A stretch of 64,000 bases of DNA. Source: Histoplasma ohiense (lineage: Eukaryota; Ascomycota; Eurotiomycetes; Onygenales; Ajellomycetaceae). A program made the position numbers and the translations under genes. The notes under the pieces are model-generated. The model worked only from the letters and a program-made list of their open reading frames with translations. It was not told where the DNA came from and ran no database searches. The DNA is taken from positions 806,001 to 870,000 of the forward strand of contig JAEVHH010000002.1 of NCBI GenBank assembly GCA_017607445.1. The letters are read 5' to 3'. Shown here one piece after another: positions 1 to 13,200 of this stretch. Numbering within the stretch: the first letter of the stretch is position 1; the number at the start of each line of letters is the position of its first letter.

Positions 1-428
1 ATGGAAGCTTCTTGGTTCGTATTAGAAATGCCCTGGATTTTTTTTTTTTTTTTATTTTCACATCTCATGTTAGATGATGTAAATTTTTCATTGCTACTTG
101 CATAAACCAGGTTTTGGGTCTTTGGGTCTTTGAAACTCACCTTTCCGGCAAAAAATGCAGCTCCGCCCTGAGACACCTGCAGGATGAGAGGGCTCTTCTT
201 GTCACGGGCGGCCTCGAGAGCGGCCACGACAGTAGAGGAGGAGGTTACATTCTGAATTGGAGAAGGCGATTGGATTAGTTGGACTGTACGGTGTGACTAG
301 GTAGATAATTGTGAGCATACGATGGCAGGAATCGCATAGCCCTTTTCGTGGGCATGTTCAAAGAGGCGGAGGACATCGTCGCCAACAATAACGCCGGTCT
401 TGCGAGAGAGAACGTCCTTTACGCTCAT
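1..428 (-). CDS. fba1: Fructose-bisphosphate aldolase, class II (5' part, runs off the window)
   Basis: Glycolytic and gluconeogenic enzyme of the cytosol that splits fructose-1,6-bisphosphate into dihydroxyacetone phosphate and glyceraldehyde-3-phosphate; class II enzymes are zinc-dependent. Three exons are visible: 428-321 (36 codons, starting MSVKDVLSRKTGVIVGDD), 251-141 (37 codons, including NVTSSSTVVAALEAARD and LQVSQGGAA) and 32-1 (GISNTNQEAS, open at the window edge). Introns 320-252 (GTATGC...CAG) and 140-33 (GTGAGT...CAG) join in phase 0 and rebuild the conserved N-terminus of fungal class II aldolases without gaps. The start is the only ATG that gives the family's usual N-terminus. 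The catalytic and zinc-binding residues lie outside the window. The identification is from recognised family sequence; the splice sites are inferred from consensus and frame. Confidence 0.95.
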
Positions 429-1840
429 GATGACTTTATAAGCGGTTCAAGGGTCTGGCGGGGCAGTTATGGAGACTCGGAAACCTAGGACATCCGGATT
501 GACGAGATTAGCGAAGATGGGATGTCCACGGGAGAATCGAAGGGCAATTGGGGTGGAAAATATAACAAGAGTTGAGGTTTATAAAAAAAAAATTAAAAAA
601 AATTAAAAAAAAAAAAAATAGGAGGGGTTATAGGTGGTGATGGAGGGGTAAAAGCGGCAAAAAACAACAGCAACATTGGCAAACAAGAAATCCAAAGATA
701 AAATAGAAACACACAAACACAAATAAAATAATAAAATAGGAGAACGGGGCCAAACACACCTGTTGATTGTACAGCGGGGGAAGGGCGTTTGGGTATATGG
801 GAACACAGTGACGCAGGATGGACGAGGGAAAAGAGAAAGGGAAGGAATGTCCACTGCGGGGTGGCCGCTACCCGTGGACTGTGTGGGAACTCTGTGGGAA
901 AATGGTTTCCTTCCTGGTTCCGGCGCTGCGGAACATTGGCAGCAATACCACAGTGGGCGAGTCTTCCGATTCTGCCCGCGCATCGCCTACATGGGGCGCA
1001 TCCATCCAGCAATCATATGGGTGATATTAACAATCCATATCACGCATAGTTATCCATCGCCAACCAATTGCCCCGCTGCGTGCTTGGTTTCCCTGCTAAC
1101 TCATGATATTATATAATGTCATGCCAGTAGTTAACTAACTATTGCTCTAATTATCAATGGTTATCGCTGAATCCAGAGTCTGCCCTTTCCGTGCATCTTC
1201 CTGCTTTCTATTGTTATTGTTGCTGTCTGCCTTTGCCGAGGGCCTCCACTCAATGTCTTTTATATAAATAACAGAGCGCTCTCTCCTCTTAATCTCTCCA
1301 ATTCTTAGAGTTTTTTTTTTTTTTTAATATATTCTCTTTATACCCGATGAGTAGTAGCTAAGATTCTCCATGCATATAAGCAAATGCAGTAGTATAAATA
1401 AATATCAGATTTGAAATTATTGATATTTGTATAGTTAAGACTATTAACTATTCTTATTTAATTTGGTAAACCATCGGAGCTGTAGATTTATATACAGAAT
1501 ACTCCTCACTATAATAATTTCGCCTACCATCCCTGGCAAGGGCATGGATTGGCAATGCCTGGCATCCGCAGAGGTCTCTCGCGAATAAAGCCTTGCCTTG
1601 CTACCCTTGTCGGTCGTGAAGCTCGAGGATCCCCTAGATTGGAATTGACGGGGCGGGCGACGCCTTTAAAAGTTGGTAGTTATGCGTTGGTCGTCCGTTT
1701 GTTTACCTCAGATTCTACCTAGATTTTTCCCGACTTCAACATCTTTATCATTCTTCCCAGATTAAAAGGCTCAGGCATCAGATACCTCATTCCGCCAAAC
1801 TGAATCTCCTCATCCTCGAGCACCATCTCGCTCGTTCAGA

Positions 1841-2520
1841 ATGGCTACCCCTGCGGCTACCAAAACCAAAAAAGTTCCGATTTCGTACTGCGGAACAGGT
1901 GGCAACACGCCTCTACAAGAGGTCAATCGCCAATGCAGGGTTGGACTCAACCTGTCACAATCCTACTTGTCTTTGAGTTCATCGAGTGGTCCATTCAGAT
2001 CACGGAGAGAATCTCGAAGCTGATTTGTAACTGTTTTTTGCTAGATGGAGTAAACAAACAGAAGAAAATTCTACATCATATGAAAGTCCCATCTAGTGTG
2101 ATGGTATGAGTAGCGCCAAAGGTATGGAGTGTGGCGGGACTTGTATTGGCATCAGACTGACATCAAAGGTCCTGAGGAATTACAAGCCGAGGATTACGGC
2201 AACGATTCTGGAAACTTGGTGTTTATCATCCAGGCGATATAGAAGAATTGCCCACTTAACTTACTATGTGCAAAGTATCAAGAATCATGATCTGTTGCTG
2301 ATAAATTGACAGAAAATGATCCGCTGTTTGAGAAGATGCTTGCCCTGAGGGCATAGCCAATTTCTTTTGGCTGCATTGTGAAAGCCTCGTGGGCATGCCC
2401 CAAATCAACCTTGACATTCTGTATCATCGGGGACCTTTTGTGGTCACTGGTGATAAACTCTGCCTGGTCGCGAAATTAGATATTCGGTTCGGTATGGAAG
2501 TAGGGGAACGCGTGACGCTC
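1841..2520 (+). pseudogene. Possible degraded or mis-read gene, unrecognised
   Basis: A pyrimidine-rich leader precedes an ATG at 1841 whose frame stops at 2023. Two further open stretches lacking ATG follow: one from about 2112 to 2240 (includes RYGVWRDLYWHQTDI and AEDYGNDSGNLVF) and one from about 2325 to 2520 (includes YHRGPFVVTGD and KLDIRFGMEVGERV). They lie in different frames, and I could not join them with credible splice sites. The residue composition looks protein-like, but I recognise no family. It may be a decayed gene, a gene with introns I failed to place, or chance. Confidence 0.2.
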
Positions 2521-2683
2521 AAGGACCATCATGAGGAGTAGACAACCAAAGACGATGCAGCTGATAGTTCCACTTCTGGTCGGAGAAATATAACCCAAAC
2601 GTTGGATTTGTAGATCAGGGAGAGGGAGAGCAGGGATATTTATCCGATATGGTTTATTTAGAGAAAATGTTGATGAGAACACT

Positions 2684-2705
2684 ATATATATATATATATA
2701 TATAT
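2684..2705. repeat. TA dinucleotide microsatellite
   Basis: Uninterrupted alternating T and A, about 11 units, in the gene-poor region upstream of the channel gene. Confidence 0.85.
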
Positions 2706-4407
2706 GGTTGGGATGTTCACGTTTCGTTTCGGTGAGGGAGAATGAGCAGCACAGCCATCTAACTTGGAAAGACTTGACCGGAAAAGGAGTCACAGTCATC
2801 CTGATATGTCAGATCATATTAATAGCTCGCCAGCAATTTTCTGACAATGATAAACGACATAACTCCCGCATTGTCTGTTCCCTGTGTTTTCTCCCTGCCT
2901 CCATGGAGGGTGAAGACGATGACTGCGGATTTCATCCAGCACTTCCCACCAATTACTACCCACGCGATGCAAACATCTCTTTCTGTCTGTATTTATGAGC
3001 TGCGAGGAGTAAAGAAAGTAATAGAGTGTTTTGAAGGTTCCAGGGAGACAATATATATCAACCACCTCGATCTCTCCTGTAACCAAAATCTTCCTTTGAA
3101 TCGGCACAAATGGAAATTGTTTCCACGGGCGAGGAACGTATGTGCGTCTTAATATATGTGACAAAGCCACAGGTCTGGAGCCCGGACCCCTCAATCCCTT
3201 CTAACCATCATTAAAAGGCTTTTTTTCTTGGTGGCGCGACGATCGCTGGGATCTCTTTGAAATCGCCGGTGCCAACACCTTTTGATTGATTTTTTATTTA
3301 TTTTATTTTATTATTATATATATATATTTTTAACCGACGGGACCCGCTCCTGACGCGTCGGAGAGCAGAGATATAAATAGCAGTTGGCCAAGGACGCAAC
3401 CTCACCTTCTGCACACGATGAGAAACATCTCTTCTTGTTCTTCATCTTCAGATTGTTACCGCGAGTCAGGAACAATGGGGTTGCAAACAGGGCAATGTGA
3501 CATTTGCTGACTCTTCACCAACCCCTAGTTATCCATGAAACCTATTCTAGGTATGGGAAATTTCCTTGTTCTAGCCATGGATCCTGTTTTCGCTGACAAG
3601 TGCATCATCAGTGCTCAGGCTCGGGTTCAGCCACGCTTTTTTTTTGCCTCTCCTCTTATTCCAAGCGCGCTAGCTTTTCGAGAGGACCCACTGCGGTGGA
3701 TCATAGAAGCTGATGGCCGCGTGCAGAGGCCTGGGCCCCTGGCAGAAACTAGCTCAGCCAGTGAGCTTGATGCCATACCGGGGTCATGATACGTGGATTC
3801 TTCTAAAAACTGTGCCCGGGATCAGAGAAGATTCTTCAAGCCGTTCAACGTCAGAAGGACCCAGACACTTAAGACATGGACAGCGCTATTCTCATCGCTC
3901 TGGCGCGAGCTCTCCTGCTGAAACAGGGACAGGCTTGTCCAGTGCGGGCCGGCTGGACGTTGAACCGTGGACGGATAAAGTTATTTATATTTGCCAAAAT
4001 CTCTTAAACTTTCAAGTTTTTTCTGCTGGTTTTTGGTTCACGAATGGATTTGATAAGGTGTTTTCTTCCCCGCGCCTCGTTTGTGCTTCTTATAACATCC
4101 CTTCGCGCTTAATTATTGTCTCATTCGCTTTATTTGAATTCCAATTCTCCAGCCTCATACTTACATTCTTTTTTTTACCACATCCTCGAGCTTGCACAGG
4201 CTGACCTTTCTTTGGTCACGCTCTTCTAGTGCATATTTGGACACGTGGAGTCTTCCAACGTTTTGGTCTGGTGATGGCAAAACCCTCAACCGTATAGATG
4301 ACACTTAATATACTTGTGGCACTCATTTCGAGGTGAAGTTGGTACATGTCCGCATATAAAACAACAGGTCGATCAGGATAAACTATCCCATCCCGCTGCC
4401 GCTCCAT

Positions 4408-7400
4408 ATGGAGGGCGCTATATTGGCTCGCCAGGCTGCTGCCAAGTCTTCCGCGGATGAGTTCCTGGAACTCATCCAGAATCCATTCAGCGCTGCAGTA
4501 CGTAGTATATCCTCTTTCATATCCAAATTCCTGAGACCATTTGTCTTAAGCTGACTTTTTGCTCTTTGCCCTTAGTTCCAACTCAATGCCTTCTGGGCTT
4601 CGTTTGGTACATCCTTGGGACTGACGATTGTCCTTGCCTTATGCTTCTCCTTTGTCCGCCCCCGCAACTCACTGGTCTATGCGCCTAAAATAAAACATGC
4701 GGACCGGAAGCATAGCCCTCCTCCCGTGGGGAAGGGTCTGTTAGCTTGGCTTACCCCTGTTATACAAACTAAGGAGAGCAACCTCGTCGATTGCATTGGC
4801 CTTGATGCCACAGTGTTCTTGCGCTTCACCAGAATGTGCCGTAACATGTTCCTGGTGCTGAGCGTTATCGGCTGCTTGGTGATGATTCCTGTCAACGTTT
4901 CGCAGAGCTCCTCGCCTGCTGGTATTAGTGCCTTCGCAACTATGACTCCGCAGTTTGTCTCAACTCGTGCAATGTGGAGTCATGTCGTTTGCCTCTGGAT
5001 CTTTGATGTTGTCGTCGCCTACTTTTTGTGGCGGAATTATAAGGCTGTTTCCGCCTTGAGACGCCATTATTTTGAAAGCTCTGACTACCAAAAGTCTCTT
5101 CATGCTAAAACCCTTTTGGTAAGCTCCTACTATTGTGTTTTCTGTTGAAGATCATGCCCTAATTGGTTTTGGATACAGATCAGACATGTACCGCCCGATT
5201 TCAGGACAGATGACGGCCTCCTACGCTTGGTGGACGACATCAACCCGACATCTTCAGTGCCCCTTACTTCGATTGGTCGCAACATGAAGCAACTACCAAA
5301 ACTCATCGCAGAGCATGAAAAGACAGTTAGACGGCTTGAAGAAGTGCTTGCCAAATACTTCAAAAATCCAGATCGATTGCCTGTCAAACGCCCCACATGC
5401 CGTCCTTTCAAAGCAGATCAGGCGACGCGTGGCTCTGACAGAATCGACGCCATCGACTACCTCACAGCCCGCATTGGAGACCTCGAGGCCGAGATCAAGC
5501 ACGTTCGTGAGTCGATCAATACCGTGAACGCTATGCCCTATGGGTTCGCAAGCTGGGAAGCCATCGAAGCCGCCCATTTTGTAGCTTATACTGCTCGAAA
5601 CAAGCACCCAAAAGGCTCCTCAATTACTCTTGCTCCACGGCCTAATGATATCATTTGGGAAAACCTCGCACTTTCAAGAAAGAGCAGGAAATGGAAACGC
5701 ATAATCAATTTTTTCTGGTCTACTGTACTTACTGTATTGTGGATCGCACCTAACGCTCTAATTGCCATTTTCTTATCCAATCTGTCCAACTTGGGCAAAG
5801 TATGGCCCGCATTTCGTAAAGAGCTTTACGCGAATCCCAAGACCTGGGCTGCGGTGCAAGGTATTGCAGCTCCAGCGGTGACATCCTTTGTCTATCTGGT
5901 CTTACCCATTATATTCCGGCGCCTCTCAATCCGGGCGGGTGACATCACGAAAACATCGCGGGAGCGCCATGTCATCCATAGCTTATACGCTTTCTTCGTC
6001 TTTAACAACTTGGTGGTATTTTCGATATTTTCAGCAATTTGGACGTTTGTGGCTACGGTGATCGAAGCCAAAAACAACAATGACGACACTTGGGATGCGA
6101 TCTTGAAGGGGCAATTTTTTTTCCAGGTCGCGACAGCCCTTTGCAACGTCTCCCCATTTTGGGTCACCTGGATCTTGCAGAGAAACCTTGGCGCCACCCT
6201 TGACCTGCTTCAGATCTTCAACTTGACATGGATCTGGTTTGCCAAGAGATTTTTGACGACGACTCCCAGACAGGCTATCGAATGGACTGCGCCGCCCCCA
6301 TTTCAATTCGCGAGTTATTACAATTACTTTCTGTTCTATGCGACGATAGCTCTCTGCTTCTCGACCCTGCAGCCAATCATCCTCCCCGTTACCGCACTTT
6401 ATTTCGCACTAGATTCCTGGCTCAAGAAGTATCTTATCCTCTATGTGTTCGTCACCAAAACCGAATCCGGCGGCCAATTCTGGCGTGTCCTCTTCAATCG
6501 TCTTGTCTTCGCAGTAATCCTCGCCAACTTCGCAATTGCATTAGTCGTCAAAGCCAAGGGAACCTGGACAATGGTCTTTTGTTTAGTCCCCCTCCCTTTC
6601 CTAATGCTCGCGTTCAAATGGTTCTGCAAACGATCCTTCGACGATGGCTTAACGTACTATAGCCGCCGGATACCCACTGATGCAGAGTCCCTCTCCGCTG
6701 GACAAGGCGGAAAGAAAGCCTCTGAACGAATCGCGTCCAAATTTGGCCATCCAGCACTCTACAAGCCCCTTATGACTCCAATGGTCTTTGCCAAGGCCGC
6801 TGGTGTGCTGGAGAAGAACTTCCAACCTAGACAAGGTGGTGACACATCAGGCATTAGTCAGAACTCAGATATAGCGTTGCAGAAGATGTCCTCGAAAGAG
6901 CCGGGCCGAACATCGAGTTCTCCGCATGATGCGCCCTTTGAAGTAATCCCGGAGAACCAACTTGATTTCTCATACTTCAAGGATCGGCCCGACTTCCGCG
7001 ACGAGTTCGGCGGCGGCATCTACGGCCGGCCGGATGATTTGATAAATGAGCGCTCCCACACGCCCCGCAACTTCTTTAACAACGGTTTTGATTCCCCAGG
7101 CTCCTCGCGGGCCTCATCGCCAGTGCGACATTCGAACGGAGCTTGGGTACAAGGGAATGGACCTGCAATGCGGCCCAGCGGCCGTATGTACGTCCAGCCA
7201 TTCGATAGCCAGGCTCCACCACCTCCGGTTCCTCACGGTCCGATAAACCCTGAGCATCTATCGGGGGATAATAATCCAGAATTTCATTCTGGGGTAACGG
7301 CGGATAACGAGAGCGAGCGGGCGCTTCTGAGTAACGACGAGGCTCGCCCTGTTCAATATTCTGCTGACATTGCGTCGCATGGTAGGTGGGAGAATCGTCG

Positions 7401-7485
7401 ATCGAGGGGTCCACATGGGTTGCCGCGAACGCGCGGGGGTTATGAAGATACGTCTTACGAGACGTATCGGGGTGCGCAGTATTAA
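4408..7485 (+). CDS. CSC1/OSCA/TMEM63-family calcium-permeable stress-gated cation channel
   Basis: Integral membrane protein of the family that includes yeast Csc1 and Rsn1/Phm7, mechanically or osmotically gated cation channels. I join exons 4408-4497, 4576-5118 and 5179-7485 (979 aa); both introns are phase 0 with GTACGT and GTAAGC donors. The N-terminus (FWASFGTSLGLTIVLALCFSF, then a second and third hydrophobic segment with CLVMIPVNVS) is the late exocytosis-type N-terminal block. A cytosolic PHM7-like loop follows (about residues 205-400, with KTVRRLEEVL and AKSS-type helices). The pore-region DUF221 helices run from about 405 to 740 (APNALIAIFLSNLSNLG, SFVYLVLPIIFRRLS, FYATIALCFSTLQPIILP). 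The last 230 residues are a hydrophilic Ser/Pro-rich tail, probably cytosolic and regulatory. The start codon opens a 30-codon exon that fits family N-termini. Subcellular site (plasma membrane or endomembrane) cannot be read from sequence. Confidence 0.93.
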
Positions 7486-9653
7486 AGGAGGGTGGCTCTT
7501 TTCTTTGCTTTTACTTTCGACCTTTTTGTGTGTGCGTTTGAGGTATCTTACGAGTCAAGGTACTAAATAACCAGGGGCTTACTATTGTGTCAGTATGGGC
7601 TTTCCCTTATACATAAAAATGATTTTGTTGATAATGATACCTGGCAGGCTTAGATCTTGGTTTAGTTCGGTTTTATGGGGGTTTTTGGGGCGTCTTAGAG
7701 TTTTGGAAAAGTTGGGTGTTTTTCTTCTCGTACAGTATAACCATATACCGGGGGGGGCCACGATTTTTAGAGGCGATATTCATTCTTGTATTTATTTATT
7801 TTTAAGATCCACTTTTTTGTCATATAGATAACCCAATCCACCATTTTTGAACGAGCCGTTTTCAATATATTCTAAGAACATTGGGGCTTCGTGAGTCCTT
7901 GAACAACAGTATCACGCCGCTCAGATGGAATTTGTATCCTATCTTTAGATATGCAATATACGTCATATATTATGACGTGATATGTTTCTAGGAAAATAAG
8001 TATTATGGTATATATACAGTAAGAAGCAGATTTGAAATTACTACCTTTTGACCTGACCATAATCATGAGTGGTTGAGATTATGAGCTATGAATGAATGTC
8101 AAAAGAAGGAATGGCATGAATTACTTACTTGGTGTAGGTCCTGGCGTGGATCAGGCAGAGGCATCATGAAGCCATTATTAAATGAATATCAACTCATCAA
8201 CCAATACGGCGCTTCTCTGCACACGCCCTCCCGCGATGGTCAACCGGGATGCTAGTACAGACAGAATTGGAGTTTGTGAATCCCGTGCCTTGGTCCGTTC
8301 TAAAGACCTCGAAACCATCTATATATCTAATGGCATGCCATACGGACTTCAGAGTCTCCCGTCTCCGCGGGAAGTGAGGTCAGCACTCTGGCTCAGTGAT
8401 CCAGAAAGGCTTCAAGAACATTTTTAGGAGAAAAAAAAAACACCATCTCATGCGCTGGGCTCGGGTTTCAGAGCATGAGGTCTTGTTGAAAAAAAGTGTA
8501 GGTGACTTATTTTCCTTCAGTTCCTCGGACACCTCAAATCTTGATGATCCCATCCTTGGGAATGATAGGAGAACGACCTCGATCCATTGGCGAAGTTTTT
8601 TGATAAGTTTCTGGGAGATCGTAACCCCGGACTCCCCTGTGAACCTACGGCAGAGCATGGATTCTTCAATTCTTGAACTTGCTGTCAAAAGTGACTGGCC
8701 AGTCCTCTTCTTCGTGGCCATCCTTTGCCCCGACACGACCGCAGCACACTTGCACCACCCCACTGTTGACACTCAATATGACGACGTTCGCTCGGGGTAC
8801 TGACCCGGGAGAGACGATATTCGTGCGTTCACTATATGTTTTTGGATGGGCTGCTTGCTTGTGGATTAAGTTAAGTAGGTCCATATATGCAGAGATAATT
8901 AGCCGAGCTCGCGTCCATATACCAACTGATCATAGCCGGATGCTCCCGCGCGCGGACTCAGTTGAAAAGACGCTGAATGGGAGAGATTGACCCATCCATG
9001 GATCCATGGAAAATCATGTGATTTCCCATGTGTTCTGCCCAAAGGTCGCCTCGGCCTGCTCACAGCCGAGCTTGACCTTCCCCCCGCAACGACTGCTGTT
9101 GGGAGCTTGCTCTTGTTCCTCCTCCATACTAGCATCGCTTTGGAATGTACATCTCCCACCTCGCTCTCCCCGACATCTCGACGCTGAAAATACAAACATC
9201 ATCTAGAATACTCTGGCCTTCCAGTGACTCAACGTATCTACCCCGTGTCGAACCTCCTCACACGCCTAAATATCTCGCCATGATTGCGTCGCGCGAAACC
9301 CGTCTGTGACCAGATAATATTAAAAGCGACATCTTCTCATCTCCTCCATTTAATTTTTCCGGGCTTCTGGGAGTAAATAAATGCGCTCGTTAAGAATATC
9401 ATGAGTTTCTCCCTCGTCTTCCCTCTTCCGCCTGAAATAGAGAAAACGAAGATATACAAACAGGCAATTTAAAGCGACAAGTCGTTGGACCTGCGAGACA
9501 AAGCCACAATATACGCTTCCATAGCACTTAATCTTATATAACGTCGAACGAGAGGGGCAACAAAAGGAGGAGGCGTGGATTAAATCCCGTTCCTGTCAAC
9601 GTTTGTCCAGGTCCGGATAGCCCTATCGTTACCGCTGGCAAGGAACCAGCATC
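7486..9653. other. Intergenic region
   Basis: About 2.2 kb with no supportable gene. The first few hundred bases are the T-rich 3' end of the channel gene. Overlapping open frames at 8380-8803 exist on both strands, but none carries a recognisable signature or splice context. A 16-nt perfect palindrome lies at 8995-9010. CT-rich sequence before 9654 fits a promoter or leader for the next gene. Confidence 0.6.
8995..9010. repeat. 16-nt perfect palindrome TCCATGGATCCATGGA
   Basis: Reads identically on both strands. A 14-nt version of the same palindrome recurs at 25423-25436, and a 10-nt core (ATCCATGGAT) at 26221-26230. In the first two copies a CACGTGA/CATGTGA-like E-box lies within about 25 bases. 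Function unknown. Confidence 0.6.
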
Positions 9654-10242
9654 ATGACGTGGTACTCTCTACTCCCTCCAGGACTAACAGCATTTGAATC
9701 GTCGCTAGTTCGAGTATTCGTATGTATTGTACCTATTTTCTAACTGTTTCGCATCTTCATCTGCCGGAAGTTGTGTGTTTGAAGTTTCTCACGTTTTCTG
9801 CCCCACTCGATGTGTCAAGATCATCCTAGGAACGATCATCATCGCCCCTTGGGCATTCCTGATCCTTTATGATCTTCTGCTTTACATCTGGCGCGCGTTC
9901 ACCTATGAGATCCCTGTCATCGGAGGCCGCGCGAGGGGCCGACAGAGACCCCAAGCCCCCAGCTTTAGCGAAAGGCCAGACGGAAGGAGGAGGACGTTCA
10001 GTTTGACGAGATCGCTGTATGATGGTGATGAGGGACAAGGACACCGAGGCGTTAATGATACGGATTGTCCGCCCGAGTGGGCTGGTAATAATGGTTCTTA
10101 TAATAATAGCGAGGGGAATGGAAATGAATCTGATGCGGGTGCGGATTTTGAGAAATACAGGGAGGCTGGCAGTGTGGATGGGGTTAGGCATAGGAAAGTG
10201 TACACGGAACCTGATGTGATTGGAGACTATGCAGGAGGGTAA
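9654..10242 (+). CDS. Small single-pass membrane protein, conserved-type fungal hypothetical
   Basis: Two exons, 9654-9719 (22 codons) and 9820-10242, joined in phase 0 across a 100-nt intron (GTATGT...CAAG), give 162 aa. Residues about 23-47 (ILGTIIIAPWAFLILYDLLLYIW) form one strong transmembrane helix. A basic segment follows (GGRARGRQRP), then an acidic Asp/Asn/Gly-rich tail. The short MTWYSLLPPG N-terminus before the membrane helix resembles an uncharacterised protein I recall from other Pezizomycotina, but I cannot name a function. The positive-inside rule suggests the tail is cytosolic (inference). The intron is needed because the unspliced frame meets a stop soon after 9720. The acceptor is inferred and could differ by a few codons. 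Confidence 0.7.
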
Positions 10243-13200
10243 ACAGGGAGGAATGTACCACTCGAGGCCTGATTCATTTCCTGTTGCCGCTCTTTTCACT
10301 CTACTGCTCTCTCGGTGACTACGCCGTACACATACTCTCTTTCCCGCACCGCTCCGGATGCTGCGCACCTTGTTTCCAGACGACCATTCTGCTGAAACTT
10401 CTATCAGAAGTTGGAAATGCTGATTATTAACATCACTCAGCCACCCACCCAGCCAGCTAGTTCCACCTGGAATACTAAATTGACCAGATTGGCCCACCAT
10501 TGATGAGGATTTGGATAGCTCCGTCCTAATTGTGAGCCGCCTCGATGCGAAATGCATGAAACCGGTTTTCCTGCCGCACCTAGATGGGGTGCGGGGCGAA
10601 GTATCGATTTGTTTGGCGTTGAGATATTACAGCAACTTGAATCACCATCCCAACCGGGCATTGCGCCCAGATGCCACCATCTCATACTTCAGAGACGATT
10701 AATTGGTATCCATATTAAGCTAGGTTACATTGCCCTTGATGCCATACTCGCCTATTCTCCTTTTCTTTTTACTGTCGCTACTATGCAAACTCTATACCTG
10801 ATGTACGTCCTTATCCTTGTCTGTTTATTGTTTGCTTTCCGTACGATAAGCCCCGTTCCCTGACCTTTGTGCATTGCCTGTCCGTTTTGTTTTCTCCGCT
10901 ATTCTGGTCTCTCTTACTCATTGTTTAGATTGTCATTTTTCTTAGGGATGTGGGCATGGGGGTTTACTTTGCTTAACTTAAAGCTCGGTCTGTGACTCTG
11001 TCTTGTGCATCTGACGCACCTCGTCCTCAACGTTTCTAGAACCTTTTCTTGACTTGCAGTGTCCATTTTAACCATGACATTTAAAGGCAGCGTAACCTGC
11101 ATAGAAACGATGGCCAAGGTCACTGATCTTATGCAATCGAAGATGATTGATTCCGCTCCTTGAGCCTTGTTGTCAATTTTTATTTTGCTACCTAACGCTC
11201 TTCTCCTACATGGTTTTTAATATTCATTGGGCTTGTATTTCTCCGAATAGCGGTCCGCCGTCCTGACTAAACGCGCTGCGGCTTTGGCTGCAAATCTACA
11301 GGATATCTGACGCTCTAAAGGGAAGCTTGTCTGTACATCCGAAGGTGAAAAAATTATCCATTTCACCCTATAGCATCGGGAGTGATAGCATAGGTTACCC
11401 CTTCGCCATCTCTCCAATGGATCAAACATGAGCAGCCACCTGCGAGCCCCCACCCTCCCATAGTGCCCACTTTATTCAGTTCATATCGGTTTCTTCTATG
11501 GAATCTGACCAGAAAAACACATAACAACTGTCGAAAACAGATTCCCAACTCGACCGTGTCCTCCAGGAAGATGAACTGTACTCTAACTCCGCTACTCTCT
11601 CCTTACCATCACGGCTTCGAAGTACTCTAGTGAACTCTTTAGGCTCGGATTCGCCCCTCCGTCAGGCAAAATACACATCCTCCTTGAATATTTGGGGACT
11701 GTCAGGATTGCTGAAGGTAGATTGATGAGACCTGGGTTTGATGTTCTGGATATTTGGAACATGGAGAAGCGAGAGTAACTCTTTCTAGATTTTATATTCA
11801 TGTTCTGTATCTATTATGATTTATGCCCAGACGATTTCGTCAGGATGATACAGTGGCCACAACACTCCGCTTCTTCTTCTTCTTTCTTTCTCTCTTTTTT
11901 TTTGGCTGATATTGCTCGCTTATTTATTCTCTTTGCGCGTGATGATTCAGAAAAATTCTAGGTTCTCTTGGTTTTGGCGGATGGCCACTCGCAAAGCATC
12001 GAAGAAGATGATCGAGGATCAGTTAAAAATGCCTCAAAATAGACTTTTTTCTTTGTTCGGACTCGTTGAGTCGAAAGCTTATCTTGGGCAGGGTTATCCA
12101 TAGTAGTTAGTTACTGCGTTTCATCACAACATTTATGTGAGCCCTTGATGTGGATGTCCTCGTAAATACAGAGGAATCAATCGGATATTATTAGCAAAAT
12201 GGTCTACAAGTGCACGCAATCTGCTGAATATATATATAAGAGAAGTAAAAGGTAGGTTTTCCTGGCAAATTGACCCATACAAAGATGGATGACCAGTTTT
12301 CGTTTTAATACATATTCCATTCTATTATATACACAGCACAGGCAATTCAGCATTCGGTCTGGACAAGATACGTCAATATATACATATTGATTGATGATGA
12401 TATAATTAAGAATCCCGTAGAAACCCTCACAGTCATACATAGCCAATTAACACAGTGGGAGCCTTAGAACAATTCAAAGCTTTAAACCTTTTTTATCGCC
12501 TTTTGAAGTGTGTGTACATGATGATGATGATGTAGATATGGAAATATAGCCTTGTCACTTGACTATTCAAGGATTGTAAATTTCCCTAAGATTTAGAGTG
12601 CGAAACCAATCGCCAAAACTTTTTAACGGCAAGGGACAAAGCCATGAAAAGGTTCGTTTGCGCAGAAATCTTCCACACTGTGGGCGCGGGTATCCCGCTT
12701 GCCCCGCCTATGCCGTCCATTCAGCCAGTGATTCTAACATCAGCCTTCCCTAATAGATGAATAGAATCCCCTTTTTGATCGGGACTTGAGAGAATAATGC
12801 AAAATTACTAGGCTGATATGCGCCTAATAGGGCTATGGGAAAGGCTGCCATCATGGTGACCGAACCTGGGACCTATCTATCTTCCGAGAAAAGATCTTCG
12901 AAAGATACATATGGAGTTAGATTTTGGAAATTTCTGTAGGCGTCATTCATAGCAAATTTAGGCGGGGTGGGCCTCCAGAATGACATCGTTGCTGCCCCAC
13001 AGCCTACCCCAGGTCGAGCAGCATATTATTAGGGAGTGAGGCCGTACTTTGCTTGCTCCTATTTTGGAACTGCTTGAATACCTCGACGTTATCAGAATTA
13101 GGCATCCGAGGATCACCCCATCGAATTGAAGCCGTTCAGATTCGACGCGCACAAGGCAGTTATGAACCCGGTTGTTTCGTTATTGGGACTTCTACGAGAT

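Larger units (their letters stand above)
429..4407. other. Long gene-poor intergenic region
   Basis: About 4 kb without a gene I can support. It holds the upstream region of the aldolase (with A-rich low-complexity tracts around 588-620 and 705-740), a poly-T run near 1312-1325, a TA microsatellite at about 2684-2705, and the upstream region of the channel gene at 4408, which includes a T-rich stretch at 4160-4180. Several 60-160 codon open frames occur but none shows a family signature. Around 1841-2520 short coding-like stretches lie in different frames (see the separate entry and finding). Confidence 0.6.

Noticed and set aside
593..1116. Overlapping open frames on both strands upstream of the aldolase
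   Set aside because: They overlap each other, use low-complexity A/T-rich DNA and show no family signature; this is the aldolase promoter side.
3535..4204. Two overlapping + frames before the channel gene
   Set aside because: No recognisable motif, unspliced, and adjacent to the start of a firm gene; probably chance frames in its upstream region.
8182..8803. Overlapping frames on both strands
   Set aside because: Antisense pairs of similar length with no splice context or conserved motif.
9826..10557. 243-codon frame on the - strand
   Set aside because: It is antisense to the small membrane protein at 9654-10242; the + strand has the TM helix, intron and plausible family N-terminus.
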